Assembly (NCBI RefSeq): GCF_031450805.1 | Contig: NZ_JARTVY010000001.1 | Coordinates: forward strand, 2,542,001 to 2,606,000 | DNA: 64,000 bases | Reading direction: 5' to 3' | Origin: Caballeronia sp031450805 | GTDB taxonomy: Bacteria > Pseudomonadota > Gammaproteobacteria > Burkholderiales > Burkholderiaceae | Notes under the pieces: model-generated | Told to the model about the DNA's origin: nothing | What the model saw: the letters and a program-made list of their open reading frames with translations, nothing else | The model's database searches: none | Program-made: the position numbers and the translations under genes | Shown here: positions 61,332-64,000 of the stretch, one piece after another | Position numbering within the stretch: the first letter of the stretch is position 1 | Layout of the letters: each line of letters opens with the position of its first letter

Positions 61332-62918
61332 TTAACTGGTACGCGTCTCGCCCGCATAGCGGATGAAATCGGCGGCGGTCAGCGGCGGCGAGAAAAGCCA
61401 GCCCTGCCCGAACTGTGCGCCGCGTGCGCGCAGATACGCGGCCTGCTCCTCGCGCTCGATGCCCTCGGCGATCACCTGCACGTCGAGCGTCGCCGCCATC
61501 TCGATGATATGCGACGCCACGCTGCTCGACGCCGCGTCCTGGCCGACGGTATCGACGAACGACTTGTCGATCTTCAGCCCGTCCACGCTGAACGACTGCA
61601 GATGCGACAGGCTCGAATAGCCGGTGCCGAAATCGTCGAGATAGACGGCGTGGCCCGCGCGCCGGAATGCGCTGATGACGTCCTTCGCGGCGTCCGCGTC
61701 GAGGAACGCGCGCTCGGTCGCCTCGATGCGGATCTGCTGCGGCCGCACGCCCTGCTGCTCGATGGCGGGACCGAGCACGTCGAGGAAACGATGCGTCGTC
61801 AGATCGGACGCCGACAGGTTCACGGAGACGTAGTAATCGTCGTAGTGCCGCAGGAAATCGCCGAGTTCGAGGAGGACGGTGTCGAGCACCTGATCGGTGA
61901 TCGCCTGAATGAGGCCGCCGTGCTCCGCGAGCGGAATGAAATGATCCGGGCGCACGATGCGGTCGTGATGCTTCCAGCGCACCAGCGCTTCCGCGCCCAC
62001 GCAGCGGCGTGTCGCAAGGTCGACGATCGGCTGATACGCGACGATGAACTGATGCCGCCGCACCGCATCGCTCAATTGTCCGCGCGGGGAAATCCTGCGC
62101 ACGACGAAATACGCCGCCCAGCACGCGCATGCGAGACCGACCGCGACGCCGCCGAAGAGCCAACCCCACGGCAGCGTGCGCAAGCGCTGCCGCCAGCTTT
62201 CGCGCGGCGTGCTGACGACGACCGCGAGCGGCATCGACGCCGACTGGCGCACGGCGACGGCCGCGCAATCCGGGGGCGGCAAGTTCTGACTGTAGACGGC
62301 GAGGACCGCGGCGGCATCGGTCGAAGGCGTGCCGGCGATCACCCGCCGCGCTTCGGTATTGATGACGGCGACGCGGCCCTCGGGCGCGATGTCCGTATCG
62401 ATGCCGTCGACGTACAAGGAAGGATCGGCGGCGATATAAAAGCCGTCGCGGCCCATCACGAGCGAGTCCTTTCCGCCCGGCAGACGCGCGAGGCCATACC
62501 ACGCGCTGAGGCCATCGGACGAGCGCCAGTCGGGCGGCGGCAGCGTGAGGCCGTCGAACGTACCCGCCGATACCGCGCCGAGCAGCGACGAGCATTGCCA
62601 GCGGCCGTCGCGATCGTACGCGCCCGCGTCGCGGACCTGTTCGTGCGTGAGGGCGATCTGGCGCAACGCGTGGAGATACGGCGTCGAGCACGGCGTTTCG
62701 TTCACCTTGCCGATTTCGCCGAGCGCGCCCGACAGACGCCGCGTGATGTCCTCGGCGCGATAAAGCGCGGCGTCCGCGACGATGCTCAGCCGTTCGACGC
62801 GCTGTTGCCGCTCGCTGCGCGCCGCGACGACAAAGCCGATCCCCGCAGGCGCGAGCGCCGCAATCCCCACGATGACGATCAGAAGCGCCGCAAGCGCCCC
62901 ACGTTGAAAGTTGTTCAT
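61332..62918 (-). CDS. CSS-motif EAL-domain c-di-GMP phosphodiesterase
   Basis: A 528-residue inner-membrane protein. Membrane helices at about 10-33 and 250-273 flank a periplasmic CSS domain (about 35-248) with Cys77 and the hallmark Cys109-Ser-Ser. The cytoplasmic EAL domain (about 282-525) keeps the catalytic signature: E310-A-L, VNLSASDL near 366, DDFGTGYSSL near 405, LKIDKSFV near 424 and AEGIEREEQ near 462, so it should hydrolyse c-di-GMP. In E. coli paralogues the periplasmic Cys pair, controlled by DsbA/DsbB, sets activity. Target process unknown. Confidence 0.93.
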   Translation of the reverse strand: MNNFQRGALAALLIVIVGIAALAPAGIGFVVAARSERQQRVERLSIVADAALYRAEDITRRLSGALGEIGKVNETPCSTPYLHALRQIALTHEQVRDAGAYDRDGRWQCSSLLGAVSAGTFDGLTLPPPDWRSSDGLSAWYGLARLPGGKDSLVMGRDGFYIAADPSLYVDGIDTDIAPEGRVAVINTEARRVIAGTPSTDAAAVLAVYSQNLPPPDCAAVAVRQSASMPLAVVVSTPRESWRQRLRTLPWGWLFGGVAVGLACACWAAYFVVRRISPRGQLSDAVRRHQFIVAYQPIVDLATRRCVGAEALVRWKHHDRIVRPDHFIPLAEHGGLIQAITDQVLDTVLLELGDFLRHYDDYYVSVNLSASDLTTHRFLDVLGPAIEQQGVRPQQIRIEATERAFLDADAAKDVISAFRRAGHAVYLDDFGTGYSSLSHLQSFSVDGLKIDKSFVDTVGQDAASSSVASHIIEMAATLDVQVIAEGIEREEQAAYLRARGAQFGQGWLFSPPLTAADFIRYAGETRTS

Positions 62919-63236
62919 TGCGTGTCATGGTCGCGCCGCGAAGCGAGCGGCTCCTCGCCGTTGCGCGGGTCGCCGGGCGAACGCCGCGTGGATCGCCGGG
63001 AGGGTTTCGTCGTGCCGGCGCGGGGCGGGAAGCCGCGAATGCGAATCGCTACACAAGCGAGTAAGTGTAGAGTCCGGCTGTCGCGCGCTTCAACGTTTTA
63101 ATTCGGCAATAAGTCGTGGTTTCCGTGGTCTGGCGCACGGCCCGCCGCGCATTTATTTGCCCTGGACGGCGTGAGAGAATTCCGGCTTGCAGCGCGTCTC
63201 GCGTGGTGCAAGACCGTCCTTCCATCCGGAACAGCC
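62919..63236. promoter_or_regulatory. Divergent region between the EAL gene and the GNAT gene
   Basis: No gene seen. There is a short inverted repeat CTACAC/GTGTAG near 63051-63072 and an AT-richer patch (AACGTTTTAATTCGGCAATAAG, split here only for position, near 63091-63113) that may hold the promoters. No clean -35/-10 pair stands out on either strand. Confidence 0.35.
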
Positions 63237-63767
63237 ATGACTTCATCCAGCGCCCGCCAGCCCGTGATCCGCGATGCCGAGCCCGGCGACAGCGACGCGC
63301 TCGCGCGCATCTACGCGCATTACGTGCTTCACGCGCTCGCCACGTTCGAAGAGGCCCCGCCTTGCGCCGATGAAATGCGCGCGCGCCATGCCGCCATCGT
63401 CGGGGCGGGCCTGCCCTATCTCGTCGCGGAAATCGACGGCGAGGTCACGGGCTATGCGTATGCATCGGCGTATCGGGCGCGCTCGGCGTATCGGCATACG
63501 ATCGAAGACTCCGTCTATGTCGCCGATGGTTTCGGCGGGCGCGGCATCGGCTTCGCGCTCTTGTCGGCGCTGATCGCGCGTTGCGAGGAGGGACCGTGGC
63601 GGCAGATGGTCGCGGTCATCGGCAGCAGCGGCAACGCCGGCTCGATCGCGCTGCATGCGCGGCTCGGCTTCGAGCACGTCGGCGTGCTGCGCAATGTCGG
63701 CTTCAAGCTCGGCGGATGGGTCGATAGCGTGCTGATGCAGCGCGCGCTCGGCGTGACGGTTTCCTGA
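63237..63767 (+). CDS. GNAT acetyltransferase, phosphinothricin acetyltransferase (Pat)-like
   Basis: A 176-residue single GNAT domain with the Pat/Bar/MddA layout: IRDAEPGDSDALARIYAHYV near 11-30, GYAYASAYRARSAYRHTIEDSVYV near 73-96, acetyl-CoA loop GFGGRGIGFALL near 99-110 and LHARLGFEHVGVLRNVGFK near 141-159. Family members acetylate phosphinothricin, methionine sulfoximine or related amino acids. The ATG at 63237 fits the family; the longer frame is rejected. The YigZ gene follows 18 bases downstream. Confidence 0.9.
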   Translation: MTSSSARQPVIRDAEPGDSDALARIYAHYVLHALATFEEAPPCADEMRARHAAIVGAGLPYLVAEIDGEVTGYAYASAYRARSAYRHTIEDSVYVADGFGGRGIGFALLSALIARCEEGPWRQMVAVIGSSGNAGSIALHARLGFEHVGVLRNVGFKLGGWVDSVLMQRALGVTVS

Positions 63768-63785
63768 TCTGCGACGTTACGAGCC

Positions 63786-64000
63786 TTGCCGACCTACACC
63801 CTCGCCTCCCCCGTCAGCGCCGAAATCGACATACGCAAGAGCCGCTTCATCGCGCTGGCGATTCCGGTCTCCGATCGCGATGCCGCGATGCGCGAACTGG
63901 ACCGGCTGCGCGCCGAGCATCCGGGCGCGACGCACGTGTGCTGGGCGCTGCTCGCGGGCGGCCAGTCGGGCATGTCCGACGACGGCGAGCCTTCCGGGAC
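63786..64000 (+). CDS. YigZ/IMPACT family protein, 5' part (cut by window end)
   Basis: From a TTG at 63786 the frame stays open to the window end, giving 71 residues. It contains KSRFIALAIPVSDRDAAM near 18-35 and HPGATHVCWALLAGGQSG then SDDGEPSGT, the IMPACT/UPF0029 N-terminal domain signature. E. coli YigZ is about 204 residues, so roughly two thirds is missing. The TTG start is uncertain, with no clear SD. The role of the family in bacteria is unclear. Confidence 0.85.
   Translation, partial: MPTYTLASPVSAEIDIRKSRFIALAIPVSDRDAAMRELDRLRAEHPGATHVCWALLAGGQSGMSDDGEPSG

Overview
The window is chromosomal DNA of a high-GC betaproteobacterium of the family Burkholderiaceae, most like Paraburkholderia or Caballeronia. 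The case rests on gene order (thrS-infC-rpmI-rplT-pheS-pheT-ihfA-merR-tRNA-Pro, an IclR-regulated pcaIJFBDC run, DUF2844/DUF3443 pairs), strong G/C bias at third codon positions and the close similarity of many products to known families. I see no insertion sequence, prophage, integrase or CRISPR array. This is dense core and metabolic DNA with a few accessory islets.

Layout. 1-3.5 kb: bamC (outer-membrane assembly lipoprotein), then a divergent two-gene unit made of a secreted DUF2844 protein and a DUF3443 lipoprotein that carries all the landmarks of a pepsin-type aspartic protease. 3.5-10.7 kb: the protocatechuate branch of the beta-ketoadipate pathway, pcaI-J-F-B-D-C on the minus strand, divergent from the IclR regulator gene pcaR, with a multi-half-site operator between them and a LysR gene behind pcaR. 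10.7-13.5 kb: a second LysR gene, small ORFs, tRNA-Pro(GGG), a MerR-type regulator and ihfA. 13.5-21 kb: the translation operon pheT-pheS-rplT-rpmI-infC-thrS, including an ATC-started infC, and tRNA-Val(GAC). 21-24.6 kb: relA, a RidA-family gene and an alpha/beta hydrolase. 24.8-28.2 kb: a second 3-oxoacid CoA-transferase pair (scoAB) with a divergent PAS-LuxR regulator, a thioesterase and an SDR dehydrogenase. 28.4-38 kb: ETF-ubiquinone oxidoreductase, aroC, an LplT-PlsC-type fusion, a CBS-domain protein, a MetY-like sulfhydrylase with an alpha/beta hydrolase, a DUF962 protein and YihY.

38-38.3 kb holds a tandem array of five 50-bp hairpin-forming repeats directly upstream of the yihY ribosome binding site. 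38.4-42.7 kb: wrbA-like, DUF2069, an FAD-linked oxidase, a metallophosphoesterase, an SRAP/YedK protein and a small membrane protein. 42.8-48.7 kb: an Aae-type efflux system (OM lipoprotein, FUSC permease, DUF1656, HlyD) divergent from its LysR regulator.

49-60.7 kb: a complete arginine uptake and arginine succinyltransferase (AST) catabolic block: periplasmic binding protein, astE, astB, astD, astA-beta, astA-alpha, astC, an AraC-type ArgR-like regulator, and the ABC ATPase and two permeases. All lie on the minus strand, as in the Pseudomonas aot-argR and aru clusters. Two transport promoters share a conserved bipartite element and the astC leader has an ArgR-like half-site. 60.9-64 kb: a conserved hypothetical, a CSS-EAL phosphodiesterase, a GNAT acetyltransferase and the 5' end of a YigZ/IMPACT gene.

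Functionally the window joins two catabolic routes that end in central metabolites: protocatechuate to succinyl-CoA and acetyl-CoA, and arginine to glutamate and succinate. It also holds the core translation operon and an aromatic-acid-type efflux pump. All assignments come from reading the sequence; no database search was run.
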